The position numbers were made by a program, and so were the translations under genes. From IMG/VR virus record IMGVR_UViG_3300025674_004792, positions 1 through 20,922 of that record: a stretch of DNA of 20,922 nucleotides. One strand, given 5' to 3'. The stretch is from a virus. Every line of letters starts with the position of its first letter. Position 1 is the stretch's first letter. The notes under the pieces are model-generated. The model was not told the DNA's origin, did no database searches, and saw only the letters and a list, made by a program, of their open reading frames with translations. Shown here one piece after another: positions 8,620 through 18,493 of this stretch.

Positions 8620-10046
8620 TAAAAGTTCTCCTCAAATACCATAAAGTTTCTTTTAAACTCTGCAGCTTGTGTAGCTCTACTAACTAATTCTTGACTAGCA
8701 TCTATTCTACCTGCTTCTAAATCATCCATTATTTTACCAAGTTCAAATGTTACATCTATTGGTTGTAGTAATGGTTTACCTAATTGTTGTCTTGCTTCTT
8801 CTGCAGATGGTGTAGTTACACCAAAACCACCATAAGTATATGGTCCTAATTGTGAAGTAGTGTTGTATGATTTAGATAATCCAATTACATCTCCTAAAGT
8901 AACTTTGTTCTTTTCTATTTCTGCTGCTCTATTAGCTGCTTCTATTTGTAAATTAGAAAAAATAGATGCATATTTTTGATAATCTCTTGCAGTAGGATTA
9001 ATACCTCTCTCAATAAATAATTGGTCAACAACAGATTTAACTTCTGCTTCTGATGGTGGTACTACTTCTCCTGCAAATTTTTCTGTTAAACTTTCTACCC
9101 AACTATTAGTTTGCTCATCAATACCTTTTTTCCATTCTAAAAATGGTCTTAGCTTTCCTATTGATGTAGGTGCATTTTTATCTATTAAACCTAATTGTGG
9201 AAACATAGCATTGGCATCATTAGCTTGTGTCATAAGTTGTGCTACGAAATCTACTTCATTACCTTTAGCTGTAAAATTTATAACACCAGGAACAAAGTTA
9301 TAACTTGATGGGTCTAATCCAAGAGATACTAACTCTTGTTGTAACTCAAATATAGCTTCTTGACTTAATCCTTCAAATATTGCAGTTGCTTCACCCATTC
9401 TAAATACAGGTGTTAATACATTTCCTTGTCCATCTTTTTTAAGCTGTCCAGTTGTAGGGTCAATGTATTGGTTACTTTCATTGATTGCCATATTTGGACC
9501 TGAATAATAATCATAAGATTTAAAATATATATCGCCTGTTTCAGGGTCTTGTGATTTCTGTGGTATTGCTACAAGTCCAGTAACTTTTTGATTATCAACA
9601 CTAAATGCTTGTTCTTCTGTGCTTTCAGTATTCCAATCAATAATGGATTGTTGTATTTCATTTACTACATCTACATCACCTATAAAACTAATTGTATAAG
9701 TATCATCTACACCACCAGTTACTTCTTTTTCTACTGATGCATCTTCTAAAAATTGATACAATGCATTAATATAACTTTCAAAATTTTCAGGATTTGTTAA
9801 TTCTTCCTTATAAGGCATAATTGATTCAAAATCAAAACCTAATTCATTTCTGCTAGGTAAAGATAATAAATAACCTAGTGAATATTCTTCACCTGTTATA
9901 CCACTAGGCGTTTTAATTCTTAATGGTATTTGTATTAAATTATTTATATCCTTAATAAAAATAGATAAATCTTGATAATAATTTTTATCATCATCTAACT
10001 TAGATAAGTATTCTTCAATTTGATTTTTTGATTTTTTAGTTGTCAT
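8619..10046 (-). CDS. Unknown phage structural protein (475 aa)
   Basis: A soluble, acidic protein with no signal peptide, membrane segment or recognised enzymatic motif. The N-terminal ~150 residues are charged and helical. The middle has short beta-rich and Gly/Pro turns (YYSGPNMAINESNQYIDPTTG). Around residues 228-255 there is a helix-turn pattern (FELQQELVSLGLDPSSYNF) that resembles a peptidoglycan-binding helix only superficially. The section near NPTARDYQKYASIFSNLQ is a long helix with coiled-coil character. Its ATG overlaps the TGA of the 2018-aa gene by 4 bp, and AGAAGG lies about 8 nt upstream. Placed between the giant protein and the lysozyme-fold protein, it is probably another internal or ejection protein. 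A capsid or tail role remains possible. Confidence 0.75.
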   Translation of the reverse strand: MTTKKSKNQIEEYLSKLDDDKNYYQDLSIFIKDINNLIQIPLRIKTPSGITGEEYSLGYLLSLPSRNELGFDFESIMPYKEELTNPENFESYINALYQFLEDASVEKEVTGGVDDTYTISFIGDVDVVNEIQQSIIDWNTESTEEQAFSVDNQKVTGLVAIPQKSQDPETGDIYFKSYDYYSGPNMAINESNQYIDPTTGQLKKDGQGNVLTPVFRMGEATAIFEGLSQEAIFELQQELVSLGLDPSSYNFVPGVINFTAKGNEVDFVAQLMTQANDANAMFPQLGLIDKNAPTSIGKLRPFLEWKKGIDEQTNSWVESLTEKFAGEVVPPSEAEVKSVVDQLFIERGINPTARDYQKYASIFSNLQIEAANRAAEIEKNKVTLGDVIGLSKSYNTTSQLGPYTYGGFGVTTPSAEEARQQLGKPLLQPIDVTFELGKIMDDLEAGRIDASQELVSRATQAAEFKRNFMVFEENF

Positions 10047-13000
10047 TTCAAATACCTTCTATTATCTAATTCTTTCCAAAAACTTCCTAAGTATATACTA
10101 ATCCATTCAGTATCTTCGTACTGTATAGCTAATTCTCTAGCATAAGCATCTAGTTCTTCTCTTATCAAGTCAATATTACCTGATGTACCACTAAGTGTAG
10201 CAGCAGTTTTACCAGGAATACCACCTTTAGGAATTGTTATACCTCTAAATTTTCCACCATTAAGCACTACATCTATAGCTCTATCATACTCTTTAAAGAA
10301 TTTTTGTAATGGTTCAAATGCAGGTGATTCTCTAAGTAATGGTTCATTTTCCCAATCTCTTAGTTCTAGTATGATTTGGTATTTATCTGCCATTAATACA
10401 GCATCTCCTAAACTACCATAAGCTATAACACCATACTCTTCTTGCAATCTACTTTTCTCTGCAGAATATCTTTCTTGTCTAGCTGAAGCAGTTAATGTTT
10501 TATCTTCTTTTAATTCTTCTTTAAAATTCTCTAACTCAAACTGTAGTAATGATTGTTGTACTGCACGTGAATATGCATTAGGTTCTAGTGTTTCTCCACC
10601 TGCCATAAATGCAGGTAATGAAAACTCATCATCTACTCTATCAGGAAATAAATGTATAGCTGTGTATGGTTTTCTATCCATTAATTCTTTATTTTCATTT
10701 TGAACCCAAAACGCATATGATTCTTTTTTAACAGGAAATCTACCTTGTTTTGCAGTAGATGATTGTCTAAGTGGTATAGGGTTCAATCCATACTTATTAA
10801 TAAATTGTTGTGTCGTTACATAATAATCAAACTGATTAGCTTCTAATAATTGTTGATATTTTTGTCCAAGTACTTGTATTGTCCACCAAGCACCATTCTT
10901 ATCTTTAACTTCATATCTTGGTTGTATAGCAGTAGGATATGCAGCTTGTGCAGAACCTCTTACTAACCAATGTATAGCAGCAGCTTTTTCTGCTTCTTGC
11001 ATAGCAACTTTAATTGATTCTTCATCTTCAGGTGTCCATTTACCTGCGTAGTAATATAAAGTAAATATATCCATAACTGTTCTTGAATAAGAAGCATTAA
11101 TTTCTTCTGTAGCTTCTTGTGATAATGGAACTGCTTTCATAATACCTTTAAACCAAGAAGGTAATTCATCAATAAAGTTGACACCACCACCAGGTTGTTC
11201 AAAGTTTCCTAAGACAAAATCATTTAAAAATTTAGGTGCTGTTGCAATTTTGGTTAATATTTTAAATGGAAATGTAACTATAGGACCAAATCCTGGTGAG
11301 AAACCATTAGCAGATATTAAGTTAAGTCCTTCTAAGAAACCATATGGTTTTACTCTTACACCTTCATCAGTTAAATCTTCTCCAAGTAATGTTGTCTGTA
11401 ATGGTGCAAATCCAAAAGCACCAGGTATAGCTGTCATACCAAATGTCATAACATTCATAACATCAACATAATTAAATAACAGTTCTCCTGTTACAGGGTC
11501 TGATGTAAAGAATGCATTATCTGTATCCCAAGGTTTTGCTTCTTTTCCTCTATCAATACCAATACGAGTTCTATTAAACTTCTGTGGGTTTTCAATAAGT
11601 AAGTTACCCCAAGTTTTTAAAACTTCTTGCCATATTTCAGGAAATGGTACATATGATGACATAACATCAGATAACACGTGTCTATCAGAACTAGCGTACA
11701 AAAGATTTCTAACTTGTTCCATAGCTTTATATTTAAGTAATGTTTCTGCTTGTTCTAGTGTTATAATGGTATTTTCTTCTGCAGGTAACTTAGATTTTTT
11801 TAGTAAATTCTTGAATAAATCACTATCTCCTACCCAAGTCTTAGCACCTACAATAAATTCTTTTTTAACATCTTCTGTCATAAATGGTAATAAATCTTCT
11901 GCAAGTGTATAAAACGACCATCTAAACATTGGGTCACGATTTAACCAATCAGATGGTTTAGTTAATAGTAATGAGTATGCACTACCTAATGCTTCATCCC
12001 ATTTGTTTAATGCACTTGTTGCTAATTGTCCTGTAGATGTTAAGTTTGGATTATTATTAAATGCTTGTTTTCTTGGACCTAAATCTAATTTAACTATATC
12101 TTCATCAAAGACTTGTTTTATTTTGTCATAAAATTTACCAAAGTATTTTTCTGTTTTAGCAGATAATACAGAATACTTTTGTGCTAATTCTAAATAATCT
12201 TCTCCATCAACAAATCCACCATTAGCAATAAACTCTCTTACTTTAGCTGCACCTAATGATAAATCTGCTTCGTAATCAGGAAATACTAATTCTCCACTTG
12301 GACCTGATATTATTTCTCTTGCTTGTACTTCAGTTATTTCTTGTCCATTACGTAATATTTTTCTACTTTCATTACCTTGTAATCTAGCTATTTCATATTC
12401 TGCAGATTTTAAATATTTCATTAATTGGTTTTTATCTTTTAATATTGCTCTAACTTCAGAATCATCACTTCTTCTAATTAATTCATTGATATATTTTTTT
12501 CCTTGTGTAGTTTCTGTAAAAAACTTTAACGCTTTATTTGCACCATCTCTAGCAACCACAACAAACAATGGGTCACCTGCTTTATTTAAAATATCGTGAA
12601 TCCATCCACGCCACCATTGAGGATTAATTACAGGAGTATCTCCAACCATTTTGTATTTATCAACCATAATGTAAAAATCTTCTGCTGCATTTAATTGTCT
12701 ACCTCTTGGCTTTAATGCATTAGTTAATGATTGTTCTGCCATTGTTTGTACATAATATTTATCTGTATTGAAGAATGAACCTGATGGTGCAGCTTGTGCA
12801 TATCCACCTTTTTTATTAATTATTTTTTTAGCTGTTTGAAAATTACTATCAAACAAAAATTCCATTACTTCTTGTATTACAGGAGAATCAATATTTATAT
12901 TATCTATTCGTGCATCAGGTTGTCTATAAATAGGAACTTCTATTACATCATATGCACCCCTATTGTATCTTATTGTAGATATTTTTTTAATTGGATGGTT

Positions 13001-16000
13001 ATCAGGTAGTATTTGTAAAAATTCTTCTCTTAAATATATTTTTGGTTGATGAGCTTTTATAGCAATAGACATAGCATTTTTAATATATTTTTCTGCTTCT
13101 GTTAATGAAGTAACATCTTCTATTTTTCCAAGTTGTACTGCAACATCTAGTATTACTGTGTTATCTACTATTTCTATATTTATTCCGTGTTGTGCTTTTT
13201 CTAATTGCAACCTTATTGATGGATTAGTTGCGTAATTACTTACAGCATTTGCCAACTCTTCTTTAGTTGTAAATTCAATTATTTGTTTATATTTTTTATT
13301 TGGAATAACAGAAACTGCAGCTAAATCTATTTTACTTAAATTTGAAAAAGGTAATATATTTGGTGGGCTATCTGTCATAAAAGTACTTTTTAAAAAGTTT
13401 CTACCATCTTTAACTTTTTGTTTACCTAATGTTTTAAGTTCACCAATAATTTCATCAAAAGCAAATTCAGTTACATTCTTACCATCAATAGCGTATTGTA
13501 AAAATGAATCTCCTACTTGTCCTGATGCATTTGTGTTAAGTCTTAACACTTTCATTATTTGCTGTATGTCATCATACTTCAAAGTTTGTAATGCTTTTTG
13601 CATATCTACATTACCTAACAATTCAGCAACGCTATCTATATCATCTGCTGCAATAGCAGTAGAATATAATTGTTCTCCTAAACTATCTACAAGCTGTATA
13701 TTCATAGGACTATTCTTAAACATTCCATTTGTTTTAAGCGAAGCTAATAACAATGGATGTGAAAATACATTAGGACCACCATACATAGCAATACGTACTG
13801 CTTCTTCAGGTGGAACTCTTAAACTTAATGCAGGTCTTAACATCCAAGATGGTTTTAATGCACGTTGCATTATGTAATCAGAATATAAATAATCTAACCA
13901 ACCAGTAGGTGCTAATGTAGTTTTACCTGAACGTAAATTCTTTTTTAATCCTCTTGTAGGTATCTTTGCATTTTCTAATATTTTTTCTGTTAGCTTATAA
14001 TCTTTTTGACCCCAAGTAGTAGATATTAATTTTTTAAGACCACTTCTATTTGGTCCAACCATTCTTCTAAAAGAACTTAATGCTCTTCCTAATTCTTGGT
14101 AATCAATTAATGGAGTAAAGTTATCAGCAAATTGACCTAAAGAAAAAGCAGTAGGAACAGCTATCTCTGTAGCTTCCAATATGTTTCCTGCATCATCAAC
14201 TCTATCAGGTCTATATTTATATTTTGTTCCAGGAAATGCTAATGGTTGCCCTTCGCTGTCATACAGATATTTTCTTTTTTCTGCAATTTCATTATTAACA
14301 AAATCCATAACACCTTTGACTAAATCTTCTTCATCTGCTAAATCAGGATTATCTTTAATAACTTGATTTTTAATTTTATTATTTAATGTTCTAACAACTT
14401 TAACTATGTCATCTTGATTTCTAGCTTCAAGCAATTCACGAATGTAATAATCTCTAGTTTGTTGAGTTTCACCTAATGTAATTAATATTCCATCTATGTT
14501 TTCTATTGTTTCACCAATGTAATTAACTGAAGCAAATCTACTTGGTGCTAAATCAAATAATCTTTTTACTCTTTGTGGTAATGCATTTTTTAACGAACCA
14601 CCTAAACCAATAACACCTTTGAATGGGTCATCACTCATTTTTCCAAGTAACGCACCTACAGTATTTCTAAGTGGTGCAATATCTACAGATTGACCTGCAA
14701 ATTTTTTAGCTAACTCGTTTGCCATATCTGCAACAACAGATTGTCGCATTGGTAATTTAGTAATTGGTGTTTCTATAGCAGCTTGTGCTATTTCTTGACC
14801 AACAAAAGAACCTGAATAAGGTGCAATCATTAAATCAGATAAATCTCCGTGTTTTAGTAAAGACATAACAATTTCTTTCATAGAGTTTTTATCTTTAACT
14901 TGTGCTAATAGTTTTAATACTTTAGGGTCAACTTTACTTAATGAAGGTATATCTTTAAGTCTTGATATTGAATCATTTTGTGTTAACGCATCTACAAACT
15001 TTTCTCCCCATTTAGAATCCATAATTTGTTCTGCAGTTTTACCAAAAGTTAATCTTCTAGCTTCTTTACCTTTTTTACCTGGAACAAATGTTTTTAATGC
15101 TCTAGTCATAAAAGCAGCATCATCAACATATTGTGCAACTTCTGTAGCAGATATTATTTGCCTACCTGCAGTTTTAGCTGCACCACCATAACCAAGTAAT
15201 AAGTTTATTGGGTCTGCACCTAATCTAAATGCACCATCAATAATGGTAGAAGCTAACGCATAAGCTATATCTCCTTCTTGCGAAAATTGTGCAGCTACAA
15301 CTCTACCTGGAGATATTGGTATTCTTTCTCCTGTTTTAGTTGTATAAGTAAATTGATATTCATCTCTTTCAAATTCTTCAGTTATTGGTTTACCATATAC
15401 TTTTTGTGCTTCTTGATATGCTTCTGTAGGTGATTTACCTAATTTAATCTGTTTACTGTAAACATCAGTATCTTCTAATGCGATTGAATTAGGTAAAATA
15501 CCCACACCTAAGTTAAGTGGTTTACCTGCATTTACTTCATTGATAGCTCTACGAAATTCGTTTTCACCATATGCTTCTTTTGCTTCATTATATTTATTAT
15601 TAAATTCATTACCTAAAGTTGATTTACGTATTGATTCAGTTAATTGTTCTCCTGGAATTAATCCTGCCAACGTATTACCAAGTACTGCTGTAGCAACATT
15701 TGAATCAGTAGCTTGTGCAGCAACTACAGAAGATTTAAAATTTCTTGATATATTTTGAAAAGCACTATCCATAGCTAAAAAAGATAACTGTGTTGCTCTT
15801 TTTAAAGGATTAACTTGTGTATTAACTTTTACACGTTGTTTTTTTTCCATAGCACGTTGTTGTGTTTGTGCAATCTTTAAAGTATCTTCATCATCTGCTT
15901 TTAATCCCATAAGTGGTAAATAAGCAATTAATCTTTTATCCATACTTGGATAGGTATATGCCATATCTCTCATAGCTTGTGCTAAATCAGGAGTAATAGC

Positions 16001-16099
16001 TCTTTCAAATTCAGATACTTCTTGAATGTTCTTATTTGTTTTTTCGGCTAATCCTTCTTTAACCTGTGAAGGCATATAGAAATTAGGTCTAAAATCCAT
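10043..16099 (-). CDS. Giant putative internal virion protein (2018 aa)
   Basis: The largest gene, one unbroken frame of over 6 kb. It is mostly predicted helical and amphipathic. Several moderately hydrophobic stretches are seen, for example near residues 126-150 and 1547-1577 (FGMTAIPGAFGFAPLQTTLL). A basic/aromatic segment near residues 746-775 (LKPSWMLRPALSLRVPPEEA) stands out. The C-terminal ~350 residues are charged, with coiled-coil tendency. No nuclease, polymerase or protease signature is recognised, and T7/N4-type RNA polymerase motifs were looked for without success. Length and position recall very large internal or ejection proteins of podoviruses, so injection with the genome is the leading inference; a tape-measure-like role is an alternative. 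It starts 1 bp after the stop of the preceding gene, with ATAGG upstream, and its TGA overlaps the next ATG. Confidence 0.8.
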   Translation of the reverse strand: MDFRPNFYMPSQVKEGLAEKTNKNIQEVSEFERAITPDLAQAMRDMAYTYPSMDKRLIAYLPLMGLKADDEDTLKIAQTQQRAMEKKQRVKVNTQVNPLKRATQLSFLAMDSAFQNISRNFKSSVVAAQATDSNVATAVLGNTLAGLIPGEQLTESIRKSTLGNEFNNKYNEAKEAYGENEFRRAINEVNAGKPLNLGVGILPNSIALEDTDVYSKQIKLGKSPTEAYQEAQKVYGKPITEEFERDEYQFTYTTKTGERIPISPGRVVAAQFSQEGDIAYALASTIIDGAFRLGADPINLLLGYGGAAKTAGRQIISATEVAQYVDDAAFMTRALKTFVPGKKGKEARRLTFGKTAEQIMDSKWGEKFVDALTQNDSISRLKDIPSLSKVDPKVLKLLAQVKDKNSMKEIVMSLLKHGDLSDLMIAPYSGSFVGQEIAQAAIETPITKLPMRQSVVADMANELAKKFAGQSVDIAPLRNTVGALLGKMSDDPFKGVIGLGGSLKNALPQRVKRLFDLAPSRFASVNYIGETIENIDGILITLGETQQTRDYYIRELLEARNQDDIVKVVRTLNNKIKNQVIKDNPDLADEEDLVKGVMDFVNNEIAEKRKYLYDSEGQPLAFPGTKYKYRPDRVDDAGNILEATEIAVPTAFSLGQFADNFTPLIDYQELGRALSSFRRMVGPNRSGLKKLISTTWGQKDYKLTEKILENAKIPTRGLKKNLRSGKTTLAPTGWLDYLYSDYIMQRALKPSWMLRPALSLRVPPEEAVRIAMYGGPNVFSHPLLLASLKTNGMFKNSPMNIQLVDSLGEQLYSTAIAADDIDSVAELLGNVDMQKALQTLKYDDIQQIMKVLRLNTNASGQVGDSFLQYAIDGKNVTEFAFDEIIGELKTLGKQKVKDGRNFLKSTFMTDSPPNILPFSNLSKIDLAAVSVIPNKKYKQIIEFTTKEELANAVSNYATNPSIRLQLEKAQHGINIEIVDNTVILDVAVQLGKIEDVTSLTEAEKYIKNAMSIAIKAHQPKIYLREEFLQILPDNHPIKKISTIRYNRGAYDVIEVPIYRQPDARIDNINIDSPVIQEVMEFLFDSNFQTAKKIINKKGGYAQAAPSGSFFNTDKYYVQTMAEQSLTNALKPRGRQLNAAEDFYIMVDKYKMVGDTPVINPQWWRGWIHDILNKAGDPLFVVVARDGANKALKFFTETTQGKKYINELIRRSDDSEVRAILKDKNQLMKYLKSAEYEIARLQGNESRKILRNGQEITEVQAREIISGPSGELVFPDYEADLSLGAAKVREFIANGGFVDGEDYLELAQKYSVLSAKTEKYFGKFYDKIKQVFDEDIVKLDLGPRKQAFNNNPNLTSTGQLATSALNKWDEALGSAYSLLLTKPSDWLNRDPMFRWSFYTLAEDLLPFMTEDVKKEFIVGAKTWVGDSDLFKNLLKKSKLPAEENTIITLEQAETLLKYKAMEQVRNLLYASSDRHVLSDVMSSYVPFPEIWQEVLKTWGNLLIENPQKFNRTRIGIDRGKEAKPWDTDNAFFTSDPVTGELLFNYVDVMNVMTFGMTAIPGAFGFAPLQTTLLGEDLTDEGVRVKPYGFLEGLNLISANGFSPGFGPIVTFPFKILTKIATAPKFLNDFVLGNFEQPGGGVNFIDELPSWFKGIMKAVPLSQEATEEINASYSRTVMDIFTLYYYAGKWTPEDEESIKVAMQEAEKAAAIHWLVRGSAQAAYPTAIQPRYEVKDKNGAWWTIQVLGQKYQQLLEANQFDYYVTTQQFINKYGLNPIPLRQSSTAKQGRFPVKKESYAFWVQNENKELMDRKPYTAIHLFPDRVDDEFSLPAFMAGGETLEPNAYSRAVQQSLLQFELENFKEELKEDKTLTASARQERYSAEKSRLQEEYGVIAYGSLGDAVLMADKYQIILELRDWENEPLLRESPAFEPLQKFFKEYDRAIDVVLNGGKFRGITIPKGGIPGKTAATLSGTSGNIDLIREELDAYARELAIQYEDTEWISIYLGSFWKELDNRRYLK

Positions 16100-16100
16100 A

Positions 16101-16511
16101 TTAACCTATATCTATATCTGCTTCTAATAGCTCATCCCATATTGGGTCAGGTAATACTCTTTTCGCTGCTTTAAAAATATTAGCAACTGTATTAGTTGCC
16201 ATTGGTGTAGGACCATTATCTCCTGCACCTAATGGAATACCTGATGTAATAGGTTCAAAAGGTTTATTAGTAGGTGCTGCTAAATTAATTGGCGATTTAG
16301 GAACTATTGGTCTAGTAGGTGCAACTCGTGGTCCACCACCTTGCATTGGACTAATAGCACCTGCTTGTTCTTCTAGCATTGTTGTCTGCCCTGTTGGGTC
16401 GCCTTCTTTTCTAGGTGGTGCAACTATATCTGCAAAAGCACCTGATTGTGTTAGGTCGGTAGCTTCCTCCAACGCTTTGCTTCTTCTTCCTCTATTATAT
16501 TTATTTGCCAT
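16101..16511 (-). CDS. Small Pro/Gly-rich protein of unknown function (about 136 aa)
   Basis: The N-terminus is strongly basic (MANKYNRGRRSK). It is followed by a low-complexity region rich in Pro, Gly and Thr that is probably disordered, then a short C-terminal helix ending in acidic residues (WDELLEADIDIG). I chose ATG 16511 rather than the in-frame ATG 16520. AGGAG (16521-16525) directly abuts the upstream ATG but lies 9 nt before the downstream one, a workable ribosome-binding distance. The start overlaps the end of the 69-aa gene by 11 bp. A basic head and disordered body would suit a head-completion, scaffold-like or DNA-contacting accessory protein, but nothing identifies it. Confidence 0.75.
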   Translation of the reverse strand: MANKYNRGRRSKALEEATDLTQSGAFADIVAPPRKEGDPTGQTTMLEEQAGAISPMQGGGPRVAPTRPIVPKSPINLAAPTNKPFEPITSGIPLGAGDNGPTPMATNTVANIFKAAKRVLPDPIWDELLEADIDIG

Positions 16512-16710
16512 ATAAGTCATCTCCTAGTTCAGGGTTGTATTCGTATTCAAATGTTAAGTTAATAAAAAAATGAGGATGTGGTGTAGGTAATGTTATAAAT
16601 TGGCTCATAACTACACTATTTAATTTATCTGTACCTGTATATGCTTCATCTGACCAATCTTCTTGATTAATCATATTGTAAAACTTAGCGATTACTTCTT
16701 GTTCATCCAA
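16501..16710 (-). CDS. Small protein of unknown function (69 aa, TTG start)
   Basis: The frame begins at TTG 16710, reads MDEQEVIAKFYNMINQEDW and ends at TAA 16501-16503. AAGGAG at 16717-16722 lies 6 nt upstream of the TTG, the best Shine-Dalgarno match in the neighbourhood, which supports TTG as the true start. The start overlaps the portal gene's stop by 8 bp. The product has an acidic N-terminal helix and a beta-like centre with aromatic residues (HPHFFINLTFEYEYNP). No cysteines or membrane segment are seen. Between portal and giant protein, a head-tail connector or adaptor is conceivable, but no family is recognised. Confidence 0.75.
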   Translation of the reverse strand: MDEQEVIAKFYNMINQEDWSDEAYTGTDKLNSVVMSQFITLPTPHPHFFINLTFEYEYNPELGDDLYGK

Positions 16711-18493
16711 GAGGAACTCCTTGTGGTGGTGGTCCTGCTTGACCTAAAGCACCAAGTACTTGTTCAATTCCTGGTAATCCACCTCCAGGACCTGCAGGTA
16801 TTTGTGGTCCACCTTGACCCAACAACGCTAATTCTTCAGGTGTAGGTTCTTCACCTTCTGCTGTATAAAATTTATCTAAAATCTCTGACATTTTTTGTGG
16901 ATTTTTTCTTATCTCTATAGCAGACATTAATGCCTTTTGGTCGCCTTGTGATGCTTGTGCCATAAGAGTTTCAAACAAAACTGTTTCTGCTCTTTCTGCG
17001 TGAATACGTTGTTGTATTCTAGTTATGTTATCTAATCCATCCATATTCTCTTGTAGAGTTTGTGTATCTATAATTCCTTGTTGCTTTAATTGCAAACCAG
17101 TAATAATTTTTTGTGCTTCATCAAATCCTGCCATAACACCATAAACTCTTCTAGTTTCATAAACTTCTGATATATCAGTTTCAGGTGTATAGCTTTCTTT
17201 AAAAGAAGTTCCTTTATGCCTACCTGCAATAGGTTTACGCACATTACCAAACATTAACTCATCATATTCAAGTCGTTTAGCATCCATCTCTTCTAAAGCA
17301 TCTTTTAATACTGTTTGATATTCTCTAACGTGTAGTGATGCAGATTGTCCTAGTTCTTCTAGTCCTCTACCAGTAACAAAAGAGTTTGGAGATTGACCAT
17401 CATCAGATACAGGATATGCAGCACCAAGTCGCAAGTGTCGCTCTAGTCTATCTACTTGTTGAAATAGTTGGTATGGTAGATTGTTGACAGGCTTTGACAC
17501 TTGTGAACCTGGTGTTAAATAGTTAACAGCAAATCTGCCTTTTCTATATTTACCTGATTCAATTTCTCCTACAATATTTGTTTCTGTAAATACTGCATCT
17601 TCCATAGCAATAGTTCCAAGAATATTAATCTTTGCCATATTTGCCATAAGACCAGTTATGTGTTGGAACTGTGATTGCATTTGGTCAAACGCATATCGTT
17701 TAGCAACAATAAACGCAGGACCTGACCTTAATATGTTAGGAATAAAATCTATAATTTTTTTATTTTCAGGAAGATAAATATACGTTCCTTCTTTGTCATA
17801 ATACTGAACTAATACTTTTCCGTGTCCTGTAGAGTTAGCCCAACTTCCTGCTCTATCTGTACTATCAAGTAAAGCAGAGTATGGATTTTGAAAACCTTGT
17901 TGTCCTTTTTCTGCTTGTTGATAAATATATGCTTTAGCTTCAGGATATTGTTCAGCTAATATTCTATGTGGAACTCTACGTATAATTGCTAATTCATCAG
18001 GTTGTTGGTCATTACCAAATGTTCCTGGATAACAAGTAAACGAATCTTGTAGTTCTGCATATGGATATGGATTACCATCTCTATCTCTTCTATGACCTAA
18101 TGTCCAAACAATAAATCCATAACCAGGTAACCATCTTGCTGCTTGTGGTAATTGTTTATCTAGCTTTTGAAATTTATCATAAGCAGTAACAATTCTCTCT
18201 AGCTTCTCTGATTTTTTCTTTGCTCTTTCACTATCCTTTTCGTTGATTATATCAACTTTTAAATCAGGACTTCTACCCAGTTTTTGTGCAAATCTTTCTA
18301 GTGCAGTTAAAAATAAGTTAGGTGCAGGTAATTCGTGATATTCTACATTAATTGTATTACCTAGCAACGCTTTAACTGCTGCTTCACCACCATTCATAAT
18401 ATCCCTAATTCTACTTCTATCAATAAGTGATTCTTGATTGATAACTCTTAGGTAATCTATTCTGTCATATAATTTATCGCTGTTAAGTGGCAT
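16703..18493 (-). CDS. Probable portal protein (596 aa)
   Basis: Identified mainly by place and form. It follows the terminase large subunit directly (ATG right after the TAG), has a typical portal length, and is predicted as a soluble mixed fold with long helices in the second half. Portals form the 12-subunit ring at one capsid vertex through which DNA is packaged and ejected and to which the terminase docks. The N-terminal ~60 residues are charged and helical, the central part (about 110-260) is beta-rich and aromatic, and residues about 330-480 hold long charged helices. The C-terminal ~50 residues are Gly/Pro-rich and probably flexible (GPGGGLPGIEQVLGALGQAG). GGAGATAG precedes the ATG. 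No other protein in the window is a better portal candidate, but no diagnostic motif exists to confirm it. Confidence 0.8.
   Translation of the reverse strand: MPLNSDKLYDRIDYLRVINQESLIDRSRIRDIMNGGEAAVKALLGNTINVEYHELPAPNLFLTALERFAQKLGRSPDLKVDIINEKDSERAKKKSEKLERIVTAYDKFQKLDKQLPQAARWLPGYGFIVWTLGHRRDRDGNPYPYAELQDSFTCYPGTFGNDQQPDELAIIRRVPHRILAEQYPEAKAYIYQQAEKGQQGFQNPYSALLDSTDRAGSWANSTGHGKVLVQYYDKEGTYIYLPENKKIIDFIPNILRSGPAFIVAKRYAFDQMQSQFQHITGLMANMAKINILGTIAMEDAVFTETNIVGEIESGKYRKGRFAVNYLTPGSQVSKPVNNLPYQLFQQVDRLERHLRLGAAYPVSDDGQSPNSFVTGRGLEELGQSASLHVREYQTVLKDALEEMDAKRLEYDELMFGNVRKPIAGRHKGTSFKESYTPETDISEVYETRRVYGVMAGFDEAQKIITGLQLKQQGIIDTQTLQENMDGLDNITRIQQRIHAERAETVLFETLMAQASQGDQKALMSAIEIRKNPQKMSEILDKFYTAEGEEPTPEELALLGQGGPQIPAGPGGGLPGIEQVLGALGQAGPPPQGVPLG
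16717..16722 (-). promoter_or_regulatory. Ribosome-binding site deciding a TTG start
   Basis: The minus strand reads AAGGAG, 6 nt before TTG 16710 and inside the 3' end of the portal gene. The only nearby ATG, out of frame in GGATGA, gives just four sense codons before a stop. The spacing and strength identify TTG as the initiation codon of the 69-aa gene. Confidence 0.75.

Noticed and set aside
11178-11471. Plus-strand open frame of 97 codons
   Set aside because: It lies wholly antisense to the 2018-aa gene and has no ribosome-binding site or recognisable domain. Other plus-strand frames (for example 13533-13877, 19533-19847 and 68-295) are rejected for the same reason.
16512-16520. Upstream ATG 16520 for the Pro/Gly-rich gene
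   Set aside because: AGGAG directly abuts this ATG with no spacer, whereas it is 9 nt from ATG 16511.
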